Positions 9,225-17,131 of a DNA stretch of 64,000 bases are shown one piece after another. Both the position numbers and the translations under genes were made by a program. Every line of letters begins with the position of its first letter. The stretch's first letter is position 1. The notes beneath the pieces are model-generated. The model saw nothing but the letters and a program-made list of their open reading frames with translations, did no database searches and was not told where the DNA came from. Source of the stretch: UBA10438 sp044238605 (GTDB lineage Bacteria > Bacteroidota > Ignavibacteria > Kapaibacteriales > Kapaibacteriaceae); assembly GCA_044238605.1 (NCBI GenBank), contig JBIICY010000001.1, forward strand, positions 248,001-312,000, written 5' to 3'.

Positions 9225-9255
9225 CAAACATCGCAAGAATGCAGATTCTACACAA
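9225..9255 (-). promoter_or_regulatory. Candidate promoter of the arginine operon
   Basis: On the minus strand, TTG (9253-9255) is followed after 20 nt by GATGTTTG (9225-9232), one mismatch from the Bacteroidota -7 consensus TAnnTTTG. Transcription would begin near 9218 and give a leader of roughly 200 nt including the short Arg-rich ORF. The spacing matches the other promoters found in this window. Confidence 0.45.
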
Positions 9256-9274
9256 GTGGCAGCGTGTTGTCGAA

Positions 9275-9760
9275 TTATAAATTCTCGTTCTTGGCGCGAG
9301 AGTCGGTTGCGATCTTCTCCTTGTATGCCAATAGACGCGGTAGGAGTTCCGGCATACCGATGGAGAGCATTTCTACGGCCAGCAGTCCTGCGTTGCGTCC
9401 GCCCCCTATCGCAACTGTTGCAACAGGAACACCGCTCGGCATTTGAACGATGCTCAATAGTGAATCAAGTCCGCGTAGCTGCTTGGTAGCAATGGGCACA
9501 CCGATCACAGGAAGGGGGGTGTAGGAGGCCGTCATTCCGGGCAGATGGGCCGCCCCACCAGCACCGGCGATGATCACCTTAATGCCTCGCATATGTGCCG
9601 AAGTGCCGTATTCGGCCATGTCATGGGGCGTACGATGAGCGCTAACGATCTTGATCTCGTAAGGAACACCGAATTCTTCACATACGATTGCTGCTTCCTT
9701 CATCGTTGGCAGATCGGAATCACTACCCATGATAATTCCAACTACAGGTTGCATGCTCAT
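9275..9760 (-). CDS. purE: N5-carboxyaminoimidazole ribonucleotide mutase
   Basis: PurE class I interconverts N5-CAIR and CAIR in purine synthesis. The 161-residue protein has the diagnostic GSDSD near the N-terminus (MGSDSDLPTM), SAHRTPHDMAEY and GAGGAAHLPGM. The start at 9760 overlaps the engB stop (ATGA); a second ATG two codons later is also possible. A longer frame upstream lies inside engB and is not conserved. The usual partner purK is not in the window. It closes the long minus-strand translation cluster. Confidence 0.95.
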   Translation of the reverse strand: MSMQPVVGIIMGSDSDLPTMKEAAIVCEEFGVPYEIKIVSAHRTPHDMAEYGTSAHMRGIKVIIAGAGGAAHLPGMTASYTPLPVIGVPIATKQLRGLDSLLSIVQMPSGVPVATVAIGGGRNAGLLAVEMLSIGMPELLPRLLAYKEKIATDSRAKNENL

Positions 9761-10374
9761 ACAACATCCTTCTGGGTTTGCAATACAATGCGTTTCATCA
9801 GCCCCAGCAGTTGGTGTCTGCCAAGACCTGTGTCGCTTGATGTAGCAATTACGTCTACAAGTGCTGTACATTGGGACAGCAGTACTTGTACCTGTTGAAT
9901 CCTCTCCTGCAGAGCTGCAGGCTTAAGCTTGTCGCATTTCGTAAGAATCACCGCATATCGGCGCTGAGCAAACTCCAGTTCCTCAATCATCGCTAGGTCA
10001 AGGGGCTGGGGGTCGTGGCGCGAATCAACAAGCACGCATGTTACAGCGAGCTGCTCGCGCTTGAGAACGTACGTTTTAATCAACGACGAGAACTGTTCAC
10101 GCTGGGTCTTGCTCACCCGTGCATAACCGTAGCCGGGCAAGTCCACGAGCATGAATCCGAGGTCGGTGACAAAAAAATTGATCTCCTGTGTTTTACCGGG
10201 CGTGTTTGATACGCGGGCAATCTTTGAAGATCTTACCAGGGTGTTGATCAGCGAGGACTTGCCAACATTCGAGCGTCCAATGAATGCAATCTCCGGCAGC
10301 GCCGACACAGGGAATTGACCAGGTGCGGTAGCGCCTTTGACGAACTCTGCTCGAAGATGGATTTCTTGGGCCAT
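9757..10374 (-). CDS. engB: Ribosome-biogenesis GTPase EngB/YsxC
   Basis: A 205-residue TRAFAC-class GTPase required in many bacteria for late assembly of the 50S subunit. G1 is GRSNVGKSS (33-41), the switch region has NTPGKTQEINFF, G3 is DLPGYGYA and G4 is TKCDK. These are hallmarks of the EngB branch. It is coupled by overlap to purE. Its ATG lies only about six bases downstream of the U-tract of the rplQ terminator, so expression may depend on readthrough. Confidence 0.95.
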   Translation of the reverse strand: MAQEIHLRAEFVKGATAPGQFPVSALPEIAFIGRSNVGKSSLINTLVRSSKIARVSNTPGKTQEINFFVTDLGFMLVDLPGYGYARVSKTQREQFSSLIKTYVLKREQLAVTCVLVDSRHDPQPLDLAMIEELEFAQRRYAVILTKCDKLKPAALQERIQQVQVLLSQCTALVDVIATSSDTGLGRHQLLGLMKRIVLQTQKDVV

Positions 10375-10379
10375 AGGAG

Positions 10380-10417
10380 AAAAAACGAAAACGCCGAACG
10401 CTCACGCATCCGGCGTT
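10380..10417 (-). terminator. Intrinsic terminator after rplQ
   Basis: AACGCCG (10390-10396) and CGGCGTT (10411-10417) form a perfect 7-bp stem around a 14-nt loop. Read on the minus strand, the stem is followed by TTTTCG and a T6 run (10380-10385). It closes the ribosomal cluster just before engB; because engB starts immediately after it, it may act as a partial terminator. Confidence 0.75.
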
Positions 10418-10438
10418 GTTCAATGTTGTTCGGTACTA

Positions 10439-11113
10439 TTACTGCTGAGCTTCTTCGGCAGGGGCTTCGCCTTCTGCTGGTTCGCTTGTTTCAGCTGCTG
10501 GAGCTTCTTGTGCTTCAGCTACTGGTGCAGTTTCTTGAGCTGCTGCTTCAACCACTGGCGCGGTCTCTACAACCTCTTCAGCTGCTACAACTTCTTCGAC
10601 TACCGGCTCTGGAGCTGGTGCCGGTGCTGGAGCTGCTTTAGGCTTAGCTACTGGCTTTGGCTTAGCGGGTGTCTTTGCAACCCGACGCTTGGTGGATGAA
10701 GAACGGCCGTCTACTGGGTTGGACCAGTCAACGAGTTCGATCATCGCTGTCTCAGCAGCATCGCCACGACGCAGACCAAGCTTTGTAATGCGTGTATAAC
10801 CACCATTACGCTCAGCTACCAACGGTGCGATGGTGTCGAACAGCTCTTGGAGAACACCCTTGTTCTTGATGAAGCGGCCAACCATACGGCGGTTGTGTAC
10901 ATCAACGCCTGTGATCGCACCAGACTTTTCCGAGCGATGTGCGTTGCGTGCACGTGTGATTAGCTGTTCAGCAAACGGACGGAGTTCCTTGGCCTTGGCA
11001 ACTGTGGTTACCAAACGCTTGTGTTCGAACAATGATGTTGCCAAGTTCGCAAGCAGCGCGCGCTTGTGGCTCGCGGTACGCTTGAGTTTCCGGCCTGCAT
11101 ATCCATGTCGCAT
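10439..11113 (-). CDS. rplQ: 50S ribosomal protein L17 with long acidic Ala/Pro/Glu tail
   Basis: The first ~135 residues are a normal L17 (MRHGYAGRKLKRTASHKRAL, then LITRARN and GGYTRI). L17 is normally about 120-130 residues; this one has 224. The extra ~90 residues start with a basic linker (RRVAKTPAKPKPVAKPK) and become an Ala/Pro/Glu/Val-rich acidic low-complexity tail ending EGEAPAEEAQQ. The tail is probably disordered and exposed on the ribosome near the exit-tunnel face (inference). It is the last ribosomal gene before a terminator. Confidence 0.95.
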   Translation of the reverse strand: MRHGYAGRKLKRTASHKRALLANLATSLFEHKRLVTTVAKAKELRPFAEQLITRARNAHRSEKSGAITGVDVHNRRMVGRFIKNKGVLQELFDTIAPLVAERNGGYTRITKLGLRRGDAAETAMIELVDWSNPVDGRSSSTKRRVAKTPAKPKPVAKPKAAPAPAPAPEPVVEEVVAAEEVVETAPVVEAAAQETAPVAEAQEAPAAETSEPAEGEAPAEEAQQ

Positions 11114-11134
11114 GATTAATTCTCCTTGCCTTCC

Positions 11135-12157
11135 TTAGTCTTGTTTCTTTTCGTCGCTGCTGAGGTAGTCATCCAGATTCATTCCGAATGTCAGACTGTT
11201 TGCAGAGACAACTTCTGCCAACTCCGAGAGAGACTTACGACCGAAGTTGCGGAACTTCAGAAGGTCTGATTCTTGGAGGCTTACCAAGTCTGCAAGCGTC
11301 TTGATGCTTGCGGCCTTGAGGCAATTGTGAGCACGAACGCTCAATTCTAGTTCATCTACAGGTTGCAGCAGGATACGGCGCACGCGTGAGCGTTCGCGAT
11401 CTGCTTCGCTGTCTCCAGCTGAAGACGACTCATGAACTTCAGCAGCACCAGCAGCTGTTGGGTTGACACCTAAGAACAACGCTACGTGCGAACGCAGGAT
11501 GCTTGCTGAATGCTCTAGGGCTTCTTTTGCGGTGATCGATCCGTCTGTACTTACGTCGAGAACGAGTCGCTCATAGTCTGTCTTTTGTCCAACACGGAAC
11601 GGCTCTACATTGTAGATCACATTCTTGATTGGCGTATAGATCGCATCGATCGGGAGCATTCCAAGTGGGAAGTCGGTCGAGTTTTGTTCTTCTGAAGGAA
11701 CATAGCCCTTGCCACGGCCAATACGCAGCTCAACATCAAAGTCTACGTCGTCGGATAATGTAGCGATCTTCTTCGATGGATCGAGAACTTCAATTGCCCC
11801 TGCAGTTGCGTCTTGAATCATCTGAGCTGTCCATACGCTTTGTCCCTTAACACGGAACGAAATACGCTGTAACGCCTTTGGATCGTTGATACGGAAACGA
11901 ACTTCTTTGAGATTGAGAATGATCTCGCACATGTCTTCTACAACGCCCGGGATCGTCTGGAATTCATGCTGAACGTCGGAGATCTTTACTCCAACGATAG
12001 CTGAACCCTGGATCGATGAAAGGAGCACGCGACGAAACGCGTTACCTATTGTAGTACCATAACCTTCTTCAAGAGGGTTAAGGATAAACCGAGCATGGTA
12101 GGGACTGCCGAGTTCTTCGACGACGACGCCTTCTGGCATCTGCATCTGCATATTCAT
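11135..12157 (-). CDS. rpoA: RNA polymerase alpha subunit
   Basis: A 340-residue alpha subunit. The N-terminal dimerisation domain is visible (YGTTIGNAFRRVLLSSIQGSA split over 33-53), and the C-terminal domain has the DNA- and activator-binding helices (ELSVRAHNCLKAASI, FRNFGRKSLSELAE). It sits between rpsK and rplQ. The gene rpsD, which usually precedes rpoA, is missing here: only 52 bp separate rpsK and rpoA. Confidence 0.98.
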   Translation of the reverse strand: MNMQMQMPEGVVVEELGSPYHARFILNPLEEGYGTTIGNAFRRVLLSSIQGSAIVGVKISDVQHEFQTIPGVVEDMCEIILNLKEVRFRINDPKALQRISFRVKGQSVWTAQMIQDATAGAIEVLDPSKKIATLSDDVDFDVELRIGRGKGYVPSEEQNSTDFPLGMLPIDAIYTPIKNVIYNVEPFRVGQKTDYERLVLDVSTDGSITAKEALEHSASILRSHVALFLGVNPTAAGAAEVHESSSAGDSEADRERSRVRRILLQPVDELELSVRAHNCLKAASIKTLADLVSLQESDLLKFRNFGRKSLSELAEVVSANSLTFGMNLDDYLSSDEKKQD

Positions 12158-12209
12158 GGCCTTCCTTTGGTCAAATTCAGACGGAAAAAATCAACATCAT
12201 CAGAGAGGG

Positions 12210-12596
12210 TTATACGCGGCGCTTCTTAGGCGAACGGCATCCGTTGTGTGGCAACGGTGTCTCGTCGAGGATCGAGAGAACCTCGAATCCCGCCTGCGTG
12301 AGAGCGCGGATAGCGGCTTCACGTCCAGATCCTGGACCCTTCACGATAACATCTACCTTGCGTAGCCCCATTTCGAACGCTTCGCGAGCGGCCTTGTCAG
12401 CAGACACCTGCGAGGCATACGGCGTGTTCTTCTTAGAACCACGGAAGCCGTTCTTTCCTGCAGATGACCACGACAACGTGTTGCCGTATGTATCTGTTAC
12501 TGTGACGATTACGTTATTGAATGTGGCACGGACAAACACCTTGCCATGCACATCCGCAACGATTTTGCGCTTTACGCGCTTCTTAGCAGCTGCCAT
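12210..12596 (-). CDS. rpsK: 30S ribosomal protein S11
   Basis: A 128-residue S11 of the 30S platform with typical segments VRATFNNVIVTVTD, WSSAGKNGFRGSKK and the C-terminal PHNGCRSPKKRRV. The start ATG is at 12596, 17 bp after rpsM. It is part of the alpha segment of the ribosomal cluster. Confidence 0.98.
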   Translation of the reverse strand: MAAAKKRVKRKIVADVHGKVFVRATFNNVIVTVTDTYGNTLSWSSAGKNGFRGSKKNTPYASQVSADKAAREAFEMGLRKVDVIVKGPGSGREAAIRALTQAGFEVLSILDETPLPHNGCRSPKKRRV

Positions 12597-12613
12597 TGAT
12601 CATCATCCCTTAA

Positions 12614-12991
12614 TTACTTCTTCACTGCCTTCTTCTTACCAGCAACCGTCTTGCGCTTACCCTTACGAGTACGCGCATTTGTGCGCGTGCGCTGACCGCG
12701 TGCCGGCAAACCGCGGCGGTGGCGTAGACCGCGGTAACATCCTACGTCCATCAGACGCTTGATGTTAAGCTGAATCTCCGAGCGGAGCTGGCCTTCTACT
12801 TTGTAGTCGGCTAGCACCTGGCGGATGCGTGCTACTTCGTCATCGGTCCATGTTGATACACGCTTGCTATGATCAATACCCGCTTTATCGAGTACTTCAC
12901 TGCTAATCGTGCGGCCGATGCCGAAGATGTATGTTAGCGCGACGATTCCGCGCTTATTTTTTGGTAGGTCGATACCTGCGATACGAGCCAC
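12614..12991 (-). CDS. rpsM: 30S ribosomal protein S13
   Basis: A 125-residue S13 of the 30S head, starting ARIAGIDLPKNKR after a GTG start codon and carrying the YIFGIGRT helix and the GLRHRRGLPARGQRT motif. The basic C-terminal tail (TRKGKRKTVAGKKKAVKK) reaches toward the P-site tRNA in known structures. It is 14 bp after rpmJ. Confidence 0.98.
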   Translation of the reverse strand: MARIAGIDLPKNKRGIVALTYIFGIGRTISSEVLDKAGIDHSKRVSTWTDDEVARIRQVLADYKVEGQLRSEIQLNIKRLMDVGCYRGLRHRRGLPARGQRTRTNARTRKGKRKTVAGKKKAVKK

Positions 12992-13005
12992 GTTGTGTCT
13001 CCCTT

Positions 13006-13122
13006 TTAGCCTTGACGTTGCTTGAAACGTGGGTTTTTCTTGTTGATAATGTAAACCCGTCCCTTACGACGTACAATTTTGTCGTCTGGACTGCGCTTCT
13101 TGACTGATGCTGTTACCTTCAT
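13006..13122 (-). CDS. rpmJ: 50S ribosomal protein L36, cysteine-free form
   Basis: A 38-codon gene between infA and rpsM, the standard position. It starts MKVTASVKKRSPDDKIVRRK and ends NPRFKQRQG, which is unmistakably L36. The zinc-binding Cys/His positions of the classical form are replaced (SPDD in place of CxxC, NKKN in place of the second pair), so this is the zinc-independent type. No zinc-binding paralogue is in the window. Confidence 0.95.
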   Translation of the reverse strand: MKVTASVKKRSPDDKIVRRKGRVYIINKKNPRFKQRQG

Positions 13123-13149
13123 GACTTCACCTGAAGTTTAATTTCAACG

Positions 13150-13368
13150 TTACTTGTAGCGATACACAATTCGCCCCTTCGACAGATCATAGGGAGACAT
13201 TTCGACTGTCACCTTATCACCGCGAAAGATCTTGATGAAGTGCATACGCATCTTACCTGAGACATGCGCGAGGATCTTATGCCCGTTGTCCAGCTTAACG
13301 ATAAACTGTGTATTCGGGAGTGCTTCCTCGATTGTGCCATCGACACGTATGACGTCTTCGCGACCCAT
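13150..13368 (-). CDS. infA: Translation initiation factor IF-1
   Basis: A 72-residue OB-fold protein with the IF-1 core: GTIEEALPNTQFIVKLDNG, GKMRMHFIKI and VEMSPYDLSKGRIVYR. IF-1 binds the A site of the 30S subunit during initiation. Located between map and rpmJ as in many bacteria. Confidence 0.98.
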   Translation of the reverse strand: MGREDVIRVDGTIEEALPNTQFIVKLDNGHKILAHVSGKMRMHFIKIFRGDKVTVEMSPYDLSKGRIVYRYK

Positions 13369-13393
13369 GTATTCCTAATTGTGTAGCTGTCTG

Positions 13394-14191
13394 TTAATTC
13401 CACTCTGTAAGGATTCTCGGTGTTGGACCGTCGATGAGTATCGTGTGTTCAAAATGTGCCGAAGGTTTCCCGTCTGCAGCATACACCGTCCACCCATCGC
13501 TTGCTGTGTGAACATGGAACGTGCCCATGTTTACCATCGGTTCGATTGCCAATGCCATTCCGGTTTTTAGCGGAAGGTTTGGGAATCGCGACTTATGCAG
13601 CAATCCCGGAACAAAGTTTGGTACAGGGGGCTCTTCATGCAGGTTTTGGCCTATGCCGTGTCCTACGAGTTCCCGCACCACCGAAAATCCCTGTTTTTCA
13701 ACGCACGTTTGTACAGCTCTCGCAATATCATAAATGCGATTACCGTCTTTTGCCTGCTCAATTCCCAAGTGAAGCGACTCTCTTGTGGTGTCGAGCAAAC
13801 GTTGCTTCTCGGCTGAAATCTCGCCTACAGCAAATGTGTAAGCGCTGTCTCCGTAATAGCCGTCCTTTCGGACGCCTACATCAACCGAGACGATTTGGCC
13901 TGCAGACAGCTCTCGCTGCCCCGGCATGCCGTGAACTACTTCTTCTTCTACACTGATACAAAGTGTATACGGATAGGTCTTACGATCAACCTTATACCCT
14001 TTGAAAGCTGGCTCTCCTCCACGCGTTCGGATAAAATCCTCCGCAATGGCATCGAGCTCAATGGTTGTTACACCTGGCTTCACGTATACCTGAAGATGCT
14101 GCAAAACGTCTGCGACGATTCTGCATGCAGCCTCAATTTTCCGTACCGCATCTCCCGTATGGGTTGGTATGCGAACGTTGTAGGCAGACAT
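13394..14191 (-). CDS. map: Methionine aminopeptidase type I
   Basis: A 265-residue MetAP-1 that removes the initiator methionine. Metal ligands lie in VDVGVRKDGYYGDSAYTF (two Asp), ELVGHGIGQNLHEEP (His), AIEPM (Glu) and AHFEHTILI (Glu). No zinc-finger N-terminal extension is present. It sits 6 bp after secY and 25 bp before infA, the classical secY-map-infA order. Confidence 0.97.
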   Translation of the reverse strand: MSAYNVRIPTHTGDAVRKIEAACRIVADVLQHLQVYVKPGVTTIELDAIAEDFIRTRGGEPAFKGYKVDRKTYPYTLCISVEEEVVHGMPGQRELSAGQIVSVDVGVRKDGYYGDSAYTFAVGEISAEKQRLLDTTRESLHLGIEQAKDGNRIYDIARAVQTCVEKQGFSVVRELVGHGIGQNLHEEPPVPNFVPGLLHKSRFPNLPLKTGMALAIEPMVNMGTFHVHTASDGWTVYAADGKPSAHFEHTILIDGPTPRILTEWN

Positions 14192-14197
14192 GATACC

Positions 14198-15547
14198 TTA
14201 GGATGCTACTCCGGCACGTCCGCGGATCTTACCTGTCTTCATAAAACCGTCGTAGTGACGCATCAGAAGATATGATTCGATCTGCTGGAGTGTGTCAAGA
14301 GCAACACCAACAACAATGAGAAGACTTGTACCGCCAAAGAACGACGCGAGCTGCGGCTGAACTGTCAGGACACTCATTGCGAACGTTGGAAGAATCGCAA
14401 TGATTGCAAGAAAGATCGAACCAGGCAGTGTGATTCGCGTTAGAATGTTTTCAATGTAATCTGATGTCGGTGTACCTGGGCGAACGCCAGGGATGAAACC
14501 ACCGTTCTTCTTCATGTTGTCAGCAACTTCCTTCGGGTTGAAGGCGATGGCTGTGTAGAAGTACGTGAAGAACACGATCATCAATCCGTAGAGTACAGAG
14601 TACAGGACTGCATCTGGACGAAGAGCTGATTCGATCGTGCGGAAGAATGATACATCAGGGAAGAAACCAGCGATCGTTCCTGGGATAAACAGGATCGATT
14701 GAGCAAAGATGATCGGCATAACGCCCGCTGTGTTAACACGAAGCGGGATATACTGCGTAGAACCGCCGTACACTTTTCTTCCAACAACACGCTTTGCGTA
14801 TTGAACAGGAATGCGACGGGCTCCCTGAGTAATCAAGATCACGACAGCAATGATACCGAGCAATAGAGACAAGAAGATGGCTCCAATAACAAGCTGCTGG
14901 CCGAACGTGCTGTCTTCTGGTGTTGTAGCAAACTGCTGATATAGACCAACCGGCAGACGCGAAATAATTCCGATAAAGATGATCAGAGAAATTCCGTTAC
15001 CAAGCCCACGATCTGTGATCTGCTCGCCGATCCACATCAGACCCATTGTTCCTGCAGTAAGGAGGATCACCGATGAAATCGTCCAGAAGAAACCAGGGTC
15101 AACAACTGCACCAGGATAATCAAACCCAATCTTCGTTGTTACACCCCATGCCTGCAGAGCAGCGATTGGAATCGTGAGCAGACGTGTGAACTGATTGATC
15201 TTACGACGTCCATCTTCACCTTCGCGCTGCATCTTCTGTAGCTGTGGTAGCACCACGCCCGCAATCTGCAGGATAATGCTTGCCGAGATGTACGGCATGA
15301 TACCTAGCGCAAAGATGGCAGCGTTTTCGAAAGCGCCCCCTACAAACAAATTGTAGATCTGGAAGATGCCACCATCTCCGGCAGCACCAGCTTCGATCTG
15401 ACGCTGAAGCTCGGTTGTATTGATGCCAGGTATCGCAATAAGCGATCCAAGGCGCACAGCGAGAAGAGCAACAAGCGTAAATACGATACGCTGTCGCAGT
15501 TCCTCGATCCGGAACATGTTCCGGAATGTGGTAACGATATTAGCCAT
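14198..15547 (-). CDS. secY: Preprotein translocase subunit SecY
   Basis: A 449-residue membrane protein with about ten transmembrane helices, the pore of the Sec translocon. Family marks include VRLGSLIAIPGINT near TM1, GIMPYISASIILQ in TM2, and the cytoplasmic loop with VQYAKRVVGRKVYGG. The ATG overlaps the rplO stop by eight bases. Required for export of the many signal-peptide proteins encoded elsewhere in the window. Confidence 0.98.
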   Translation of the reverse strand: MANIVTTFRNMFRIEELRQRIVFTLVALLAVRLGSLIAIPGINTTELQRQIEAGAAGDGGIFQIYNLFVGGAFENAAIFALGIMPYISASIILQIAGVVLPQLQKMQREGEDGRRKINQFTRLLTIPIAALQAWGVTTKIGFDYPGAVVDPGFFWTISSVILLTAGTMGLMWIGEQITDRGLGNGISLIIFIGIISRLPVGLYQQFATTPEDSTFGQQLVIGAIFLSLLLGIIAVVILITQGARRIPVQYAKRVVGRKVYGGSTQYIPLRVNTAGVMPIIFAQSILFIPGTIAGFFPDVSFFRTIESALRPDAVLYSVLYGLMIVFFTYFYTAIAFNPKEVADNMKKNGGFIPGVRPGTPTSDYIENILTRITLPGSIFLAIIAILPTFAMSVLTVQPQLASFFGGTSLLIVVGVALDTLQQIESYLLMRHYDGFMKTGKIRGRAGVAS

Positions 15548-16001
15548 GAACGGTTACCGCTCCTCCGGCAGATTCGATCTTGTTCTTTGCAGATTCGGAG
15601 ATCTTATCGCACGAGACAGAGAGCTTTGCCGAAAGATCGCCGTTACCCAAAATCTTAACTGGTGCAGATCTCTTGCGGATCACGCCAAGAGACAAGAGTG
15701 TGTCCTTATCAACGACGCCGTTAGTGATCTGCTGTTCATCAACCAAACGCTGAAGCGTGGCCACGTTCACTTCTTGATATTCAACGCGGTTGATGTTCGT
15801 AAAGCCGAACTTCGGTACACGACGTGTGAGCGTCATCTGTCCACCTTCGAAACCACGGCTCTGGCTAAAGCCACTACGTGATTGGTGTCCCTTATGACCA
15901 CGTGTTGAAGTGCCGCCATGACCTGAACCGGCACCACGACCGACGCGCTTTTTCTTGTGACGTGAACCCGCTGCGGGTGATAGATTTCCTATGTGTTTCA
16001 T
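15540..16001 (-). CDS. rplO: 50S ribosomal protein L15
   Basis: A 153-residue L15 with the Gly/Arg/Lys-rich N-terminal extension (KKKRVGRGAGSGHGGTSTRG) that threads into 23S rRNA, followed by FEGGQMTLTRRVPKFGF. It lies between rpmD and secY, the spc-operon order. Confidence 0.98.
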   Translation of the reverse strand: MKHIGNLSPAAGSRHKKKRVGRGAGSGHGGTSTRGHKGHQSRSGFSQSRGFEGGQMTLTRRVPKFGFTNINRVEYQEVNVATLQRLVDEQQITNGVVDKDTLLSLGVIRKRSAPVKILGNGDLSAKLSVSCDKISESAKNKIESAGGAVTVHG

Positions 16002-16009
16002 TGTTGGCC

Positions 16010-16192
16010 TCAGTCTGCAATCTCTTCAACCGTCACAAGGTGACGTACTGTGTTAATCATTCCGAGAATCTGAACGTTCTTCGGCTTGATCGATACGTAG
16101 TTAGGACGGCCAAGGCCAAGCGCCTTGATCGTTGCTTTGTGTGCCTTCAGTGCTCCGATTGACGAGCGCACTTGAGTGATTTTCAGCTTCAT
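16010..16192 (-). CDS. rpmD: 50S ribosomal protein L30
   Basis: A 60-residue L30 starting MKLKITQVRSSIGA and containing LGLGRPNYVSIKPKN. It lies between rpsE and rplO as usual, and the length is typical. Confidence 0.96.
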   Translation of the reverse strand: MKLKITQVRSSIGALKAHKATIKALGLGRPNYVSIKPKNVQILGMINTVRHLVTVEEIAD

Positions 16193-16215
16193 AGTCTTCG
16201 ATTTCCTTGTTACGC

Positions 16216-16719
16216 TTAGCCTTGAAGAACCTTCTCGATGCTAACACCGCGACGTGCAGCCACGGCAGACGCATCTTCAAGCTGCATCAATGCATCCATC
16301 GTTGCTTTGACAGTATTGTGAGGATTCGACGAACCTTGCGACTTCGTAAGAACGTCCTTAACACCGGCCAATTCAAGAATAGCACGAACACCGCCGGCAG
16401 CGATAACGCCAGTACCAGGTGTAGCTGGGCGAATCAGAACCTTGGCGGCACCGAAACGTCCGATTACTTCGTGAGGAATTGTTCCGTTCTCAACGCGAAC
16501 CTTTACAACCGACTTCTTTGCCGAATCGGTAGCCTTCGTTACCGCATTCGATACTTCGCCAGCTTTGCCAAGACCGTACCCTACGTGTCCTTGCTCATCG
16601 CCAACGACTACCATCGCAGAGAAGTTAAATCGACGTCCACCCTTAACAACTTTCGCTGTTCGGCCAACGTAAACGATCTTGTCCTTGAGGTTGAGATCTG
16701 ATACTTTTTGCTTTGCCAC
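16216..16719 (-). CDS. rpsE: 30S ribosomal protein S5
   Basis: A 167-residue S5 with the double-stranded RNA-binding N-domain (GRTAKVVKGGRRFNFSA, GYGLGKAGEV) and the C-domain motif GIIAAGGVRAI-like segment. I choose a GTG start at 16719: it has GGAG eight bases upstream and does not overlap rplR. A longer frame from ATG at 16782 would run back into rplR by 38 bp and adds a non-conserved sequence. Confidence 0.96.
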   Translation of the reverse strand: MAKQKVSDLNLKDKIVYVGRTAKVVKGGRRFNFSAMVVVGDEQGHVGYGLGKAGEVSNAVTKATDSAKKSVVKVRVENGTIPHEVIGRFGAAKVLIRPATPGTGVIAAGGVRAILELAGVKDVLTKSQGSSNPHNTVKATMDALMQLEDASAVAARRGVSIEKVLQG

Positions 16720-16744
16720 GTGTACTGCTCCGTTTCGTTCTCTG

Positions 16745-17116
16745 TTAGAAATCGAGACCACTTTCGCGGGCCGCTTCTGCAAGCGCCTTCACGCGACCGT
16801 GATACAAAAACCCGTTGCGGTCAAAAGCTACTGTTTTGACGTTAGCTGCTTGAGCTCGCTGGGCAAGAATTGTACCGACAAGACGGCTTTCTTCGACCTT
16901 CGTCATTTCCTTCGTGATCTTCGCACGAATCTCGGCGTCTACTGTCGATGCAGAGGCTACTGTTGCAGCCGCTACGTCGTCGATGATTTGCGCATAGATG
17001 TGCTGCAGCGTGCGATGCACCGTGAGACGAAGACGTTCTGGAGTACCGGTAATGTTCTTACGAACTCTGCGGTTCCGACGTGCTTGACGGGTATTTTTAA
17101 GCTTGATGCGATTCAT
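16745..17116 (-). CDS. rplR: 50S ribosomal protein L18
   Basis: A 123-residue L18, the 5S rRNA-binding protein. Recognisable segments are RRNRRVRKNITGTPERLRL, HIYAQIIDD and the C-terminal YHGRVKALAEAAREAGL-like end (here ARESGLDF). Order rplF-rplR-rpsE is conserved. Confidence 0.97.
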   Translation of the reverse strand: MNRIKLKNTRQARRNRRVRKNITGTPERLRLTVHRTLQHIYAQIIDDVAAATVASASTVDAEIRAKITKEMTKVEESRLVGTILAQRAQAANVKTVAFDRNGFLYHGRVKALAEAARESGLDF

Positions 17117-17131
17117 AGTGGTTTATTCTCC

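Noticed and set aside
9049..9489. Plus-strand frame through the arginine leader and purE 3' end
   Set aside because: It runs antisense to purE, has a GTG start and an Arg/Gly-rich low-information sequence, and no family resemblance.
16720..16782. Longer N-terminus for rpsE
   Set aside because: It would overlap rplR by 38 bp and the residues are not part of S5; the GTG at 16719 has a good GGAG site.
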